From contig LJXT01000026.1 in NCBI GenBank assembly GCA_001314815.1, positions 1-34,401 on the forward strand: a DNA stretch of 34,401 nt. Direction: 5' to 3'. Origin of the DNA: Algoriphagus marincola HL-49. GTDB taxonomy: Bacteria > Bacteroidota > Bacteroidia > Cytophagales > Cyclobacteriaceae. The notes under the pieces are model-generated. The model saw only the letters and a list, made by a program, of their open reading frames with translations, searched no databases and was not told the DNA's origin. How positions within the stretch are numbered: the first letter of the stretch is position 1; each line of letters begins with the position of its first letter. Shown here in pieces: positions 1-7,014 of this stretch. The position numbers were made by a program, and so were the translations under genes.

Positions 1-56
1 ACTTGCGACCTCCTGCTCCCAAAGCAGGCGCGATAACCGGGCTACGCTACACCCCG
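1..56 (-). tRNA. tRNA-Pro (anticodon TGG), 3' part cut by window edge
   Basis: Read on the minus strand, the sequence begins CGGGGTGTAGCGTAGCCCGG, a typical proline tRNA acceptor and D arm. A 5-bp anticodon stem CCTGC/GCAGG follows, closing a TTTGGGA loop whose anticodon TGG decodes proline CCN codons. The variable region and the start of the T arm (GGTCGCAAGT) are present. The rest of the T arm and the 3' acceptor strand lie outside the window. The 5' end is placed at 56 from the acceptor sequence. A Bacteroidota -7 box lies about 34 bases upstream. Confidence 0.95.
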
Positions 57-89
57 AGATTTGATGAGCTTAGCTCCCCAAACGGAATG

Positions 90-97
90 CAAATGTA
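90..97 (-). promoter_or_regulatory. -7 promoter box for tRNA-Pro
   Basis: On the minus strand this is TACATTTG, an exact match to the Bacteroidota -7 consensus TAnnTTTG. Its distance to the mature tRNA 5' end at 56 leaves room for a short leader. A good -33 TTTG at the usual 19-21 base spacing is not visible; the nearest TTG is about 24 bases upstream. Confidence 0.5.
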
Positions 98-122
98 TGG
101 AAATTATTGAAAGTTTATTGAC

Positions 123-152
123 AAGCCTGAAAAAATATCAGGCTTTATTTTC
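123..152 (+). terminator. Stem-loop with weak U tract, possible terminator
   Basis: Arms AAGCCTG (123-129) and CAGGCTT (139-145) form a 7-bp stem around a 9-base A-rich loop. It is followed on the plus strand by TATTTTC. The U tract is interrupted, so this is only a candidate. No plus-strand gene is visible just upstream inside the window. Confidence 0.35.
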
Positions 153-266
153 ATAGGATTGATTAGAAATAAAAAGTATCATGCATGAAAGGATTACGTT
201 TTTATTCTGACTTGATGGAAAACTCATTTTACTCTAGATTGAATGGATTGAGTTTCTCTTTGAAAT

Positions 267-298
267 AAAAAAACCTGCCTTAAAAAAGTCAGGTTTTT
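267..298 (-). terminator. Rho-independent terminator (better in minus direction)
   Basis: AAAAACCTG (269-277) pairs with CAGGTTTTT (290-298) across a 12-base loop. On the minus strand the stem is followed by a run of seven T; on the plus strand there are five. It lies downstream of the candidate minus-strand mini-ORF at 358-447, so it probably ends a short minus-strand transcript. It also insulates the upstream tRNA. Confidence 0.55.
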
Positions 299-357
299 AG
301 GGGTGATCAGACTAGAGTTTAGTCCAGCTTTTCTATGTACAACTTTTACTTTTTACT

Positions 358-447
358 CTATCGCTTTTTCCTATTCATCAATCTATGTACCACTTCAGCA
401 ATAATAATTAAGATTGCTATGACTGCAAAAAGGTAAACCGGATTCAC
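358..447 (-). CDS. Candidate 29-residue single-pass membrane peptide
   Basis: The minus strand has a short open frame starting with GTG at 447 and ending in TAG. It encodes about 5 polar residues, a hydrophobic stretch (PVYLFAVIAILIIIA), then a charged end finishing MNRKKR. This is the shape of a small inner-membrane peptide with a cytoplasmic basic tail. The frame can be extended upstream for several codons but contains no ATG, which weakens it. A terminator at 267-298 lies about 60 bases beyond the stop. It could equally be the remnant of a longer decayed gene, or chance. No family is recognised. Confidence 0.25.
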   Translation of the reverse strand: MNPVYLFAVIAILIIIAEVVHRLMNRKKR

Positions 448-491
448 TTTGAGGCTATTGTTAATGATCGCGCAATGATAAGATAATATTT

Positions 492-546
492 ACTTAACAT
501 GGCAAAAATGTTTGTTAAGTTTTTCCCAATTGCCAAAAACTTAACA
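492..546. repeat. Three copies of an 8-base element ACTTAACA in alternating orientation
   Basis: ACTTAACA occurs at 492-499 and 539-546, with its reverse complement TGTTAAGT at 513-520. The first and third copies continue as ACTTAACATGG and ACTTAACATTGG. GGCAA at 501-505 is also mirrored by TTGCC at 530-534. The cluster lies just upstream of the -33 box of the lipoprotein gene at 616, a normal place for a regulator-binding site. No matching regulator is recognised. Confidence 0.35.
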
Positions 547-558
547 TTGGAAAGTGCT

Positions 559-591
559 TTTGAAGAGCTTCATTGAAATTTTCTACCTTTG
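559..591 (+). promoter_or_regulatory. Promoter (TTTG-N21-TACCTTTG) of the transglutaminase-like lipoprotein gene
   Basis: TTTG at 559-562 and TACCTTTG at 584-591 are separated by 21 bases, matching the Bacteroidota housekeeping promoter TTTG-N19-21-TAnnTTTG. Transcription should start near 598, only about 18 bases before the ATG at 616. The box overlaps an in-frame TTG at 589, which therefore cannot be the start codon of this transcript. Confidence 0.7.
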
Positions 592-615
592 AAGATAAAG
601 TTTATTCATCGTCCT

Positions 616-1974
616 ATGTTCAAGTTTAAATTATTGTTTCCGGTATTGTTTTGCTGTTTGATTGCTGCTATCACAAGCTGTCAATCGAGCGAGGTGCAAG
701 AAAAAGAATCAGCTAAAAAGGTTGAGAAAGTCTCTATTGCAGAAATCGAGAAAGGTATCAAGGAATTTATCGATCAGAAAACTACTGAAAATGGAGGGCT
801 GTTCCCCGTAAAGGATGAGAATCATGATTTGCGAATGAAGCTGGTAAGAGTGCATACTGAATACCTTTCCAATTTGGGGCCTGAGAGACATTTTGCCTGT
901 GTGGACTTGGTCGATGAAAGTGGAGAAGTCTATGATGTTGATTTTTTCATGGAAGGAAAGCCTGGAGAGATGACAGTGACGGAAACCTCCGTTCATAAAC
1001 TCAATGGCAAACCATTCTACTCTTGGAAGCAAAATAAAGAGGATAAAACGTGGTATCGTGTCGAACTTGAAGAGTCATCCAATCAGCTTTTGGGCGTGAT
1101 CGAAGGAAGTGATTCTTTTGAATTTTATTATCAAGTCATGGTTCCAGAGTTGGATTCAAAGGCCAAAATGTGGATACCGGTGCCGATCTCTGATCATTAT
1201 CAGCAGATAGAAGTGCTGGAGATGCAGCTTGCAGGTGAAACGGTCGAAATAGAGGACCAAGACTTTGGAAATAAGCTGGTGTATTTTGAATTGGGAGTCG
1301 AGGATAGTGGGAAAGAAATTATGCTTTCCTATGCGGTCAATCGGAAGGAAAAAGGGCCTTATGAGGCACCAAGCCCGAATCCAGATTTATACCTTGCTTC
1401 CAATCGTCTGATGCCTAAAGGTGGTCGCTTTGAAGAGATTGCTAAAGAGGTACTAGGGCCAAAAATCAATGATTCCAAGCTTATCCAAGCAAGAGCATTG
1501 TATGATTATATCATTGACAATATGCGCTATATGAAGTTTGGTGACTATGGAAACGGCGATTCGAACTACGCTTGCGATTCCAAAACTGGTAATTGTTCAG
1601 AATTTCATTCCTTCTTTATCTCATTGGCTAGATCTGTAGATATTCCTGCTCGCTTTGCAATCGGAGCTTCCATCCCTTCGGATAGGAATGAGGGAGGAAT
1701 TGATGGGTATCATTGTTGGGCGGAATTTTATGCAGATGGAAAGTGGTGGCCCGTGGATATCTCAGAGGCTAATAAGTATACCGCCTTGGCAACTTATTAC
1801 TTTGGAAGGCATCCAGCTAATAGAATCGAGCTAAGCCGAGGTCGCGATCTAGTGGTGAACCCAAGCCCGGAGGCAGGACCAATAAATTTCATTGCCTTTC
1901 CTTATCTAGAAATTGATGGTAAAGAGGTAAAAGCCTCTTCCAGATTCACCTTTCAACGAAAAGTAAATTCCTAA
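616..1974 (+). CDS. Secreted transglutaminase-like lipoprotein
   Basis: This is a 452-residue protein. Residues 1-22 form a lipoprotein signal peptide: basic start, hydrophobic core, then AAITSC with Cys22 as the lipidation site. The C-terminal third is a transglutaminase-like domain with the full Cys-His-Asp triad: Cys327 in GNCSEFHS, His366 in GYHCWAEF and Asp381 in WWPVDIS. This is the papain-like fold shared by bacterial protein-crosslinking enzymes and proteases; the substrate cannot be read. The middle region (about 150-270) looks like the beta-rich N-terminal part often found before this domain. The start is set at ATG 616: an upstream in-frame TTG at 589 lies inside the -7 box, and only the ATG gives a compact signal peptide. 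The gene stands alone and meets a minus-strand lipoprotein gene at a shared terminator. Confidence 0.85.
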   Translation: MFKFKLLFPVLFCCLIAAITSCQSSEVQEKESAKKVEKVSIAEIEKGIKEFIDQKTTENGGLFPVKDENHDLRMKLVRVHTEYLSNLGPERHFACVDLVDESGEVYDVDFFMEGKPGEMTVTETSVHKLNGKPFYSWKQNKEDKTWYRVELEESSNQLLGVIEGSDSFEFYYQVMVPELDSKAKMWIPVPISDHYQQIEVLEMQLAGETVEIEDQDFGNKLVYFELGVEDSGKEIMLSYAVNRKEKGPYEAPSPNPDLYLASNRLMPKGGRFEEIAKEVLGPKINDSKLIQARALYDYIIDNMRYMKFGDYGNGDSNYACDSKTGNCSEFHSFFISLARSVDIPARFAIGASIPSDRNEGGIDGYHCWAEFYADGKWWPVDISEANKYTALATYYFGRHPANRIELSRGRDLVVNPSPEAGPINFIAFPYLEIDGKEVKASSRFTFQRKVNS

Positions 1975-1976
1975 AA

Positions 1977-2006
1977 AAAGCGAGCCTTTCGTGGCCCGCT
2001 TTAGTT
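1977..2006. terminator. Bidirectional terminator between convergent genes
   Basis: AAAGCGAGCC (1977-1986) pairs with GGCCCGCTTT (1993-2002), with one A-C mismatch and a 6-base loop. A-rich sequence precedes it and TAGTTTT follows. It lies between the stop codons of the plus-strand lipoprotein gene and the minus-strand lipoprotein gene, so it can serve both. Confidence 0.7.
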
Positions 2007-2243
2007 TTAGCTGTTATCAGGATGTTCTCCTCCATCTGTAGGATGTTCCCCGCCTTCAGATGGATGCTCTGAGCTATCACTAGGATGCTCGCCTCCGTCA
2101 GAGGGATGCTCACTGCTTTCAGCAGGTTGCTCGGTAGTGGCTTCTTGACTTTCTTCCTTTTTGCCACCGCAGGATGTCAATGTTGTAGCTGCTAAAAAGC
2201 TAAATGCAAGACCCAATGTTAAGAGTGATTTGATTTTTTTCAT
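2007..2243 (-). CDS. Small lipoprotein with EHP heptad repeats
   Basis: This is a 78-residue protein. Residues 1-25 are a lipoprotein signal (MKKIKSLLTL..., lipobox TLTSC with Cys25). The mature part has two lysines just after the Cys and is then strongly acidic. From residue 45 it contains five tandem copies of a 7-residue unit, EHP followed by S/T/D, D/E/N and GG or SS, bringing five His-Pro pairs and many Asp/Glu. It should be an unfolded, surface- or periplasm-facing tail, possibly able to bind divalent metal (inference). A different reading frame covers the same DNA but lacks a signal peptide. An imperfect -7 box (TAGCTTTC) lies at 2276-2283. No known family is recognised. Confidence 0.7.
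   Translation of the reverse strand: MKKIKSLLTLGLAFSFLAATTLTSCGGKKEESQEATTEQPAESSEHPSDGGEHPSDSSEHPSEGGEHPTDGGEHPDNS
2010..2111 (-). repeat. Degenerate 21-base tandem repeat coding for EHP(S/T)(D/E)GG
   Basis: Five in-frame units of about 21 bases make up the C-terminal half of the small lipoprotein. On the plus strand each is marked by GGATG(T/C)TC. The units differ at third codon positions and in SS/GG codons while keeping Glu-His-Pro, which suggests the peptide rather than the DNA is being kept. Confidence 0.75.
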
Positions 2244-2329
2244 GATAATTTTGATGGTTTTTTGTGAAATTATCAGAAAGCTATCAATAATGCAATGAAA
2301 TGCTCTTAACTCTTATTTCCGGGATTCAA

Positions 2330-2905
2330 TTATCGTAGGATTTTTTTGACTACCTCTCTTTTTACATAGACAATCAAAAACCAAACAGTGTAGGCTGATA
2401 ACATCCCAACTAATGCGCCAACAAACAGGTCTAAGGGGTAATGTACTCCAAGGTAGATTCTAGTATAGCTGACCAAAGCTGCATATAAAAAAAGCCAACC
2501 GAAATAAGGGACCTTCTTCCGCATTTTCAAATTGAGGAAGGTGGCCATACCAAAAGTATTGGCTGCATGCGAGGATGCAAATCCATATAGTCCACCACAT
2601 CTTTCATAATTGTGAATCAACCCATCCCAGCGATCATCGTGACAGGGTCGAAGTCGCTCGAAAAAAGGCTTCATAAAACTTGATGTAATCTGATCCGCAA
2701 ATAATATAGTCAAAGCAACGCCGCCAAAGACCCACCAACTGTTTTTGGGGTCATGTCGATAAATCTTATAGATCAAAAATAAGAATAAAGGGAGCCAGGT
2801 AATGGTTTTTGTAAGCTGAAATACGATGGGATCCAACCAGTCTGCATGAAAGGAATTTAGCCATAAAAATAGCAGCTCGTCCCATATTGATAATTGCTCG
2901 ATCAT
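2330..2905 (-). CDS. PAP2-family membrane phosphatase
   Basis: This is a 191-residue integral membrane protein of the type-2 phosphatidic acid phosphatase family, which removes phosphate from lipid phosphates such as undecaprenyl diphosphate or phosphatidate. All three signature motifs are visible: KxxxxxxRP at Lys79-Pro87 (KPFFERLRP), a SSHAAN form of the PSGH motif at 111-116, and TRxxxxxHxxxD at 148-159 with the nucleophile-activating His155 and Asp159. About five hydrophobic segments flank them. The start is taken at 2905, where ATG overlaps the hemF stop as ATGA, suggesting translational coupling; an ATG 18 bases upstream is possible but overlaps more. Which lipid it uses is unknown. Confidence 0.88.
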   Translation of the reverse strand: MIEQLSIWDELLFLWLNSFHADWLDPIVFQLTKTITWLPLFLFLIYKIYRHDPKNSWWVFGGVALTILFADQITSSFMKPFFERLRPCHDDRWDGLIHNYERCGGLYGFASSHAANTFGMATFLNLKMRKKVPYFGWLFLYAALVSYTRIYLGVHYPLDLFVGALVGMLSAYTVWFLIVYVKREVVKKILR

Positions 2906-3813
2906 ACAGAATAGTTTAGCCAATCAATATCTTTCTTCAAGTGCTTCAGAGTAAACTCCTCCTGACTGCCTACAGTAGGTTCATGCATATAGGTCCACTC
3001 TGCCTGTGGAGGCATACTCATCAAAATACTCTCCGTCCGGCCATTTGTATCTAGTCCGAACTTAGTACCTGCATCCCACACAAGATTAAATTCTACATAA
3101 CGACCCCGGCGGAGGCTCTGCCATCTTTTCTCATTTTCTCCAAAACTGATCGGCGAGTTTTTCTTCATAAAATACCCGTATACCTCGGGAAAAAGCCGTC
3201 CCAAAGCCAAGCTGAATTGTAGGATTTGCTCAAAATCATCATCTGATTTACCCGAAAGGCGATCATAGAAAATTCCTCCAATCCCCCGAGTTTCATTGCG
3301 GTGCTTCAGATAGAAATAATCATCTGCCCATATTTTGAATTTTGGGTAGTAAGTCTGGTCGAATGCGTCGCAGGTCTTTTTTACTTCCTTATGAAAGTAT
3401 TGGGCATCTTCGGGCACAATGTAGTGGGGAGTCAAATCAATCCCTCCACCAAACCAATGAACACCATTATCCATTTCGAAATACCTGATATTCATATGGA
3501 TAATCGGAACCATAGGACTAAATGGATGCAAAACGATGGAAACTCCAGTGGCAAAAAAGTCCGCTTTTTCAAGCCCTAGTTTCGCCAAAATCTTTTCTGG
3601 TGTCGGCCCATGAACAGCAGAAAAAGCCACTCCTCCCTTCTCAATTATTTGACCATTTTGGAAAATCCTGGTTCTCCCGCCTCCTCCTTGCGCACGGTCC
3701 CACTTATCTTCCAGAAAATGGCCCTGACCGTCATATTCTTCGAGTTTGGAACAAATATGATCCTGCATTTGCTGGTAAATCAGCGCTATTTCTTCTTTTG
3801 TTTTTCTAGCCAT
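2902..3813 (-). CDS. hemF: Oxygen-dependent coproporphyrinogen III oxidase
   Basis: This is a 303-residue cytoplasmic enzyme that converts coproporphyrinogen III to protoporphyrinogen IX with O2, a late step of heme synthesis. The highly conserved family blocks are present in order: GGGGRTRIFQNG near residue 43, GGVAFSAVHG, HPFSPMVPIIHMNIRYFE, WFGGGIDLTPHY, KIWADDYFYLKHRNETRGIGGIF and RRGRYVEFNLVWDAGTKFGL. The length matches the family. The start is placed at ATG 3813, eight bases after the tamL stop. A longer in-frame version exists, but it would read through the tamL 3' end and adds residues with no family similarity. It is second in a tight tamL-hemF-PAP2 minus-strand cluster. Use of this form implies aerobic heme synthesis. 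Confidence 0.95.
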   Translation of the reverse strand: MARKTKEEIALIYQQMQDHICSKLEEYDGQGHFLEDKWDRAQGGGGRTRIFQNGQIIEKGGVAFSAVHGPTPEKILAKLGLEKADFFATGVSIVLHPFSPMVPIIHMNIRYFEMDNGVHWFGGGIDLTPHYIVPEDAQYFHKEVKKTCDAFDQTYYPKFKIWADDYFYLKHRNETRGIGGIFYDRLSGKSDDDFEQILQFSLALGRLFPEVYGYFMKKNSPISFGENEKRWQSLRRGRYVEFNLVWDAGTKFGLDTNGRTESILMSMPPQAEWTYMHEPTVGSQEEFTLKHLKKDIDWLNYSV

Positions 3814-3821
3814 AACTAATT

Positions 3822-6263
3822 TTAGAAAGGGTAACCGATCCCAAAATTGAATACGGTTTGTCCTCTGACCCCAAAAGGTCGTCTGAATGAAATATTGTCT
3901 AAAACCCAACGCTCTCCTTCAGGCTGAGCTGGGTCAATTGCTTTGGTAGCAAGGTCCAGTCGGATAATCAGGAAATCAAAATCCATCCGGAGTCCAATGC
4001 CTGAACCTACTGCCAGTTCTTTGTAAAATCTATCAAAACGGAAGTCGGCTCCTGGTCTGGTTTGATCCACTCCGATGACCCAGGAGTTTCCGATGTCCAA
4101 AAATAAAGCCATGTCGAAATAGCTGAATAAATTTCTCCGATATTCCAGCATGGATTCGATGATCATTTCTGCTGGCTCTTCAAAAGGGTAATCATACTCA
4201 CCCTCAGGACCTCTTCGAGGGTTTGAGCTACCGGGGCCAAGTCGTCTGGCTTGCCAAGCCCGGATACTAGTTCCACCTCCCGCAAAGAAATATTTTTCGT
4301 AAGGAAGAATGCCGTTACTGACACCATAAGGTCGGGCTATTCCAAAGTTTAGCCGGTAGGCGAATGTTTGCTTCTCGTCCAAAGGATAGTACCTCCTAAA
4401 GTCTGCCTGTAGCTTCAACCACTGGAAATTTGCGATTTCGGTTTCCTCACTGTTCGTCGCGATATCCCGAAAATTTAAAAGCGTACCGCCACTTTCTACA
4501 AAAAGTCTAAGCATGGAGGAAGGACGGTTTCTGAAGTTCCCGTAACTGTTGAAATTGATTATAGACTGGCCTGAAATACTGCTGATGTAAGAAGGTAAAA
4601 ATGACCAAATCAGATTGTTTCCTTGATTGGCAAGATCTAGCAGGATTTCCCCAAACTCTGGAGTAATGGCAGGCGTCTGAATATAGTTTAGATCAGCTAG
4701 GTTCACGGTAAATTGCTGCCGATTATTCAGGGTAGCCCATGTGTAGGCAAGTTTTCCGTTAAAACTGGTTCGGGTATACTCAGGGCGGTTGGTATAATTA
4801 TAACCTATCTGAACCCGGGTGTTAGGATTGTACCGTCCGAATTTCCTCAAGCTCGATGGATAAAAAGGGACTAAAAACCGAGGAAAGATCACTGAGGAGG
4901 AAATACCAAGTTCCCGGCTTTGATAAACGCCTTGATTAGTAGCTGAGGCAACTCCCTCCAAGCCTGCTCTGAAGTTGAATTCGAGGATTTCTCCCCCTCT
5001 AAAAAAGTTTCTGTTTCGAAGTGAGGTACTGAAGAATGGCCCCGGTAGCTGTTCCGTAATGCTTAAACCTATCTGATTGGTTAATTGATATTTTTCTGCT
5101 GGCTGAGTGAAGATGTTAGCAGTCAGTGAGTTGCCTAAGGTGTCAAAGGTGATATTGACAAAGCGAAATAAGTCAAGATTACTGAGCTGTTTTTGACTCT
5201 CTATGACCATGTTTCTTTGGTAGGTACTTCCTTTTTCGAACAGTACCCTTGAATCAAGAATCTTTTCGGAATACCTATCTCTGTAAAAAGAAAAGTCAAT
5301 TCCATTGTACTCTGCGTTCACCTGCTGGTCAGCAAATTCATTGGATGGTGGGTTTACCCGAAAGTTAATTTCATCCAAGGAATAGACTCGATGCTTCTCG
5401 GCAAATGTTGGTTTTTTGATTTCCTGACTGATTTTCACTGTTTTTGCAACGGTATCCTTGTAAACCAAGTATTCTAGATAGGTCTTGGTAAACATGTAGA
5501 AACCATTGTTTTTCAGGAGCTCTTCTACTCGGTTTCTTTCGGCGGTAATATCATCCTGAGCATAAGCTTTGCCTGTTTTTAGAAGGCTTCTTTGCTTTGA
5601 TTGATTGAGTAGTTTGATGATTTCTTCGTTGTCCGTACGGGTGTAGATCGAGTCGATAAGGTAGGGTGATCCTTCCTCAATCTCATAAGTGACATAGGCT
5701 TTTTTCTTTTTGGTTTCTACCTCAAAATCCACCTTTGATTCAAAGAAACCATTGTTGTTAAGGTAACCTGAAATATTTTGGCTCGTGCTTTTGATAGCAG
5801 CGGAATCCAAGCGTGTCACAGGATTACCTGTTCGCATAAGTCCATTCCCATATTCTTCCTTGTACTTCAAACTTTCAATTCGGCCAGAGACTTTTTCAAT
5901 ACGTTTTTCTTCTTTGCGGCTTAAAGAATCAGACTCCTCCTTTTCTTCTAAAGACTGTAGTTCGGCCTCAAAGTTTTTTCTTTTTTCTGCCACTTTGCTA
6001 CTATCGAAAAACGAACGGCCAATTCGATAAATGGAGACACCAGGGGAAACATTCAGAAGAGGAATTCGAAAGTTCGTTTCAGGCTGAAGGAGAGCAGACA
6101 ATCGTTCTTCATCGGCTTTTTCGACGCCTTTTAGCTCATTTTCAAAAAGCGCATATTCATTCTCTCGAAGATTTTTGGTGAGTGAGCAGCCAAATGATAG
6201 TCCAAGCAGCAAAAGAAAAAGTATATATTTGGAGCTCTTCAAAATGGTGTAATCAGACGACAT
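3822..6263 (-). CDS. tamL: TamL: BamA/TamA-family outer membrane lipoprotein
   Basis: This is an 813-residue protein. A lipoprotein signal ends in LSFGC (Cys26). It is followed by a charged, coiled-coil-like stretch (about 75-120), POTRA-like repeats up to about residue 370, and a long C-terminal beta-barrel of the surface-antigen D15 type ending in a terminal Phe (GIGYPF). The lipidated N-terminus marks the Bacteroidota TamA variant called TamL, which works with TamB in outer-membrane biogenesis and lipid or protein transfer. The GGGTSIRAWQARRLGPGS block is the conserved loop that folds into the barrel in this family. The start is ATG 6263; an upstream in-frame TTG at 6272 would overlap the divergent gene more. 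No tamB is adjacent inside the window, so its partner must be elsewhere. Confidence 0.9.
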   Translation of the reverse strand: MSSDYTILKSSKYILFLLLLGLSFGCSLTKNLRENEYALFENELKGVEKADEERLSALLQPETNFRIPLLNVSPGVSIYRIGRSFFDSSKVAEKRKNFEAELQSLEEKEESDSLSRKEEKRIEKVSGRIESLKYKEEYGNGLMRTGNPVTRLDSAAIKSTSQNISGYLNNNGFFESKVDFEVETKKKKAYVTYEIEEGSPYLIDSIYTRTDNEEIIKLLNQSKQRSLLKTGKAYAQDDITAERNRVEELLKNNGFYMFTKTYLEYLVYKDTVAKTVKISQEIKKPTFAEKHRVYSLDEINFRVNPPSNEFADQQVNAEYNGIDFSFYRDRYSEKILDSRVLFEKGSTYQRNMVIESQKQLSNLDLFRFVNITFDTLGNSLTANIFTQPAEKYQLTNQIGLSITEQLPGPFFSTSLRNRNFFRGGEILEFNFRAGLEGVASATNQGVYQSRELGISSSVIFPRFLVPFYPSSLRKFGRYNPNTRVQIGYNYTNRPEYTRTSFNGKLAYTWATLNNRQQFTVNLADLNYIQTPAITPEFGEILLDLANQGNNLIWSFLPSYISSISGQSIINFNSYGNFRNRPSSMLRLFVESGGTLLNFRDIATNSEETEIANFQWLKLQADFRRYYPLDEKQTFAYRLNFGIARPYGVSNGILPYEKYFFAGGGTSIRAWQARRLGPGSSNPRRGPEGEYDYPFEEPAEMIIESMLEYRRNLFSYFDMALFLDIGNSWVIGVDQTRPGADFRFDRFYKELAVGSGIGLRMDFDFLIIRLDLATKAIDPAQPEGERWVLDNISFRRPFGVRGQTVFNFGIGYPF
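6224..6231 (+). promoter_or_regulatory. -7 box upstream of the RNA methyltransferase gene
   Basis: TATATTTG is an exact TAnnTTTG match, 30 bases before the ATG at 6262. It lies inside the N-terminal coding part of tamL on the other strand. No TTTG is seen at the expected -33 distance. Confidence 0.45.
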
Positions 6264-7014
6264 GCTAAGCAAAAATACAATTAAGTTTTTTAAATCCTTA
6301 CATCAAAAGAAATACCGAATTGCTCATCAGCAGTTCTTTGTGGAGGGTAGAAAAAGCGTTTTGGAACTCTTGGAATCCTCCTTTGTGACCGATTGTGTTT
6401 ATGCAACTCAAGAATTCTTGGATACCTATGGAGACCGGCTCCACCAATCTAAGGTATCCTTTGAGCTTGCTACCCCGGCACAGCTCGAAAGTATGGGCCA
6501 GTATCAAAGTAATGACTCTGCAATCGCTTTGGTCCGAATGAAAGAAAATCATTTGCCGGAAATTCAACCCTCAGATTGGGTTTTAGCTTTAGATGATGTA
6601 CGGGATCCGGGCAATTTGGGTACGATCATTCGCATCGCTGATTGGTATGGAGTCAAAAATTTGCTCTTTTCCAAGCAAACGGCCGATTTCTACAATCCTA
6701 AAGTGATACAATCAACGATGGGTTCCTTCACAAGGGTTAATTTTTACTACTGTGATTTAGCAGAAGTTTTGACAGCGTTGAATTTACCCGTCTATGGAGC
6801 ATTTATGGGTGGAGAGAATGTCCACGCCATCCAATCTGTCGAACAGGGAGTTTTATTGATGGGGAATGAGTCAAATGGAGTTTCTCAAGAGCTGGAACCC
6901 TTTATCAGCAAAAAGCTAGCTATTCCTGCTTTCGGTCAAGCTGAGTCACTCAATGTAGCGGTTGCCACAGCTATTCTTTGTGACAACCTCAAAAGAATTA
7001 CCTCCGGGAAATGA
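6262..7014 (+). CDS. SpoU/TrmH-family RNA 2'-O-methyltransferase
   Basis: This is a 250-residue cytoplasmic S-adenosylmethionine-dependent RNA ribose methyltransferase. An N-terminal substrate-binding region (about 1-95, with FFVEGRKSVLE) precedes the knotted SPOUT domain. Motif 1 is LDDVRDPGNLGTIIRIADW (110-128) with the catalytic Arg124, motif 2 is MGNESNGVS (200-208) and motif 3 is IPAFGQAESLNVAVATA (221-237). The exact tRNA or rRNA nucleotide cannot be told from sequence. It is divergent from tamL, and the two ATG codons overlap within a single CATG. The next gene follows with an ATGA overlap, so the two are probably cotranscribed. Confidence 0.9.
   Translation: MLSKNTIKFFKSLHQKKYRIAHQQFFVEGRKSVLELLESSFVTDCVYATQEFLDTYGDRLHQSKVSFELATPAQLESMGQYQSNDSAIALVRMKENHLPEIQPSDWVLALDDVRDPGNLGTIIRIADWYGVKNLLFSKQTADFYNPKVIQSTMGSFTRVNFYYCDLAEVLTALNLPVYGAFMGGENVHAIQSVEQGVLLMGNESNGVSQELEPFISKKLAIPAFGQAESLNVAVATAILCDNLKRITSGK
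6270..6277 (-). promoter_or_regulatory. -7 box upstream of tamL
   Basis: On the minus strand this is TATTTTTG, an exact -7 match that ends only 6 bases before the tamL ATG. If used, the tamL mRNA would be nearly leaderless. It sits inside the first codons of the divergent methyltransferase gene. No -33 TTTG is present at normal spacing, so a promoter deeper in the neighbouring gene is also possible. Confidence 0.35.

Noticed and set aside
709-1032. 107-codon minus-strand frame inside the transglutaminase-like gene
   Set aside because: Lies wholly opposite a well-supported gene, with no promoter, signal or recognisable domain.
1946-2167. 73-codon minus-strand frame overlapping the repeat lipoprotein
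   Set aside because: Shares DNA with the lipoprotein frame, which has a proper signal peptide and lipobox; this frame has no domain and runs through the terminator.
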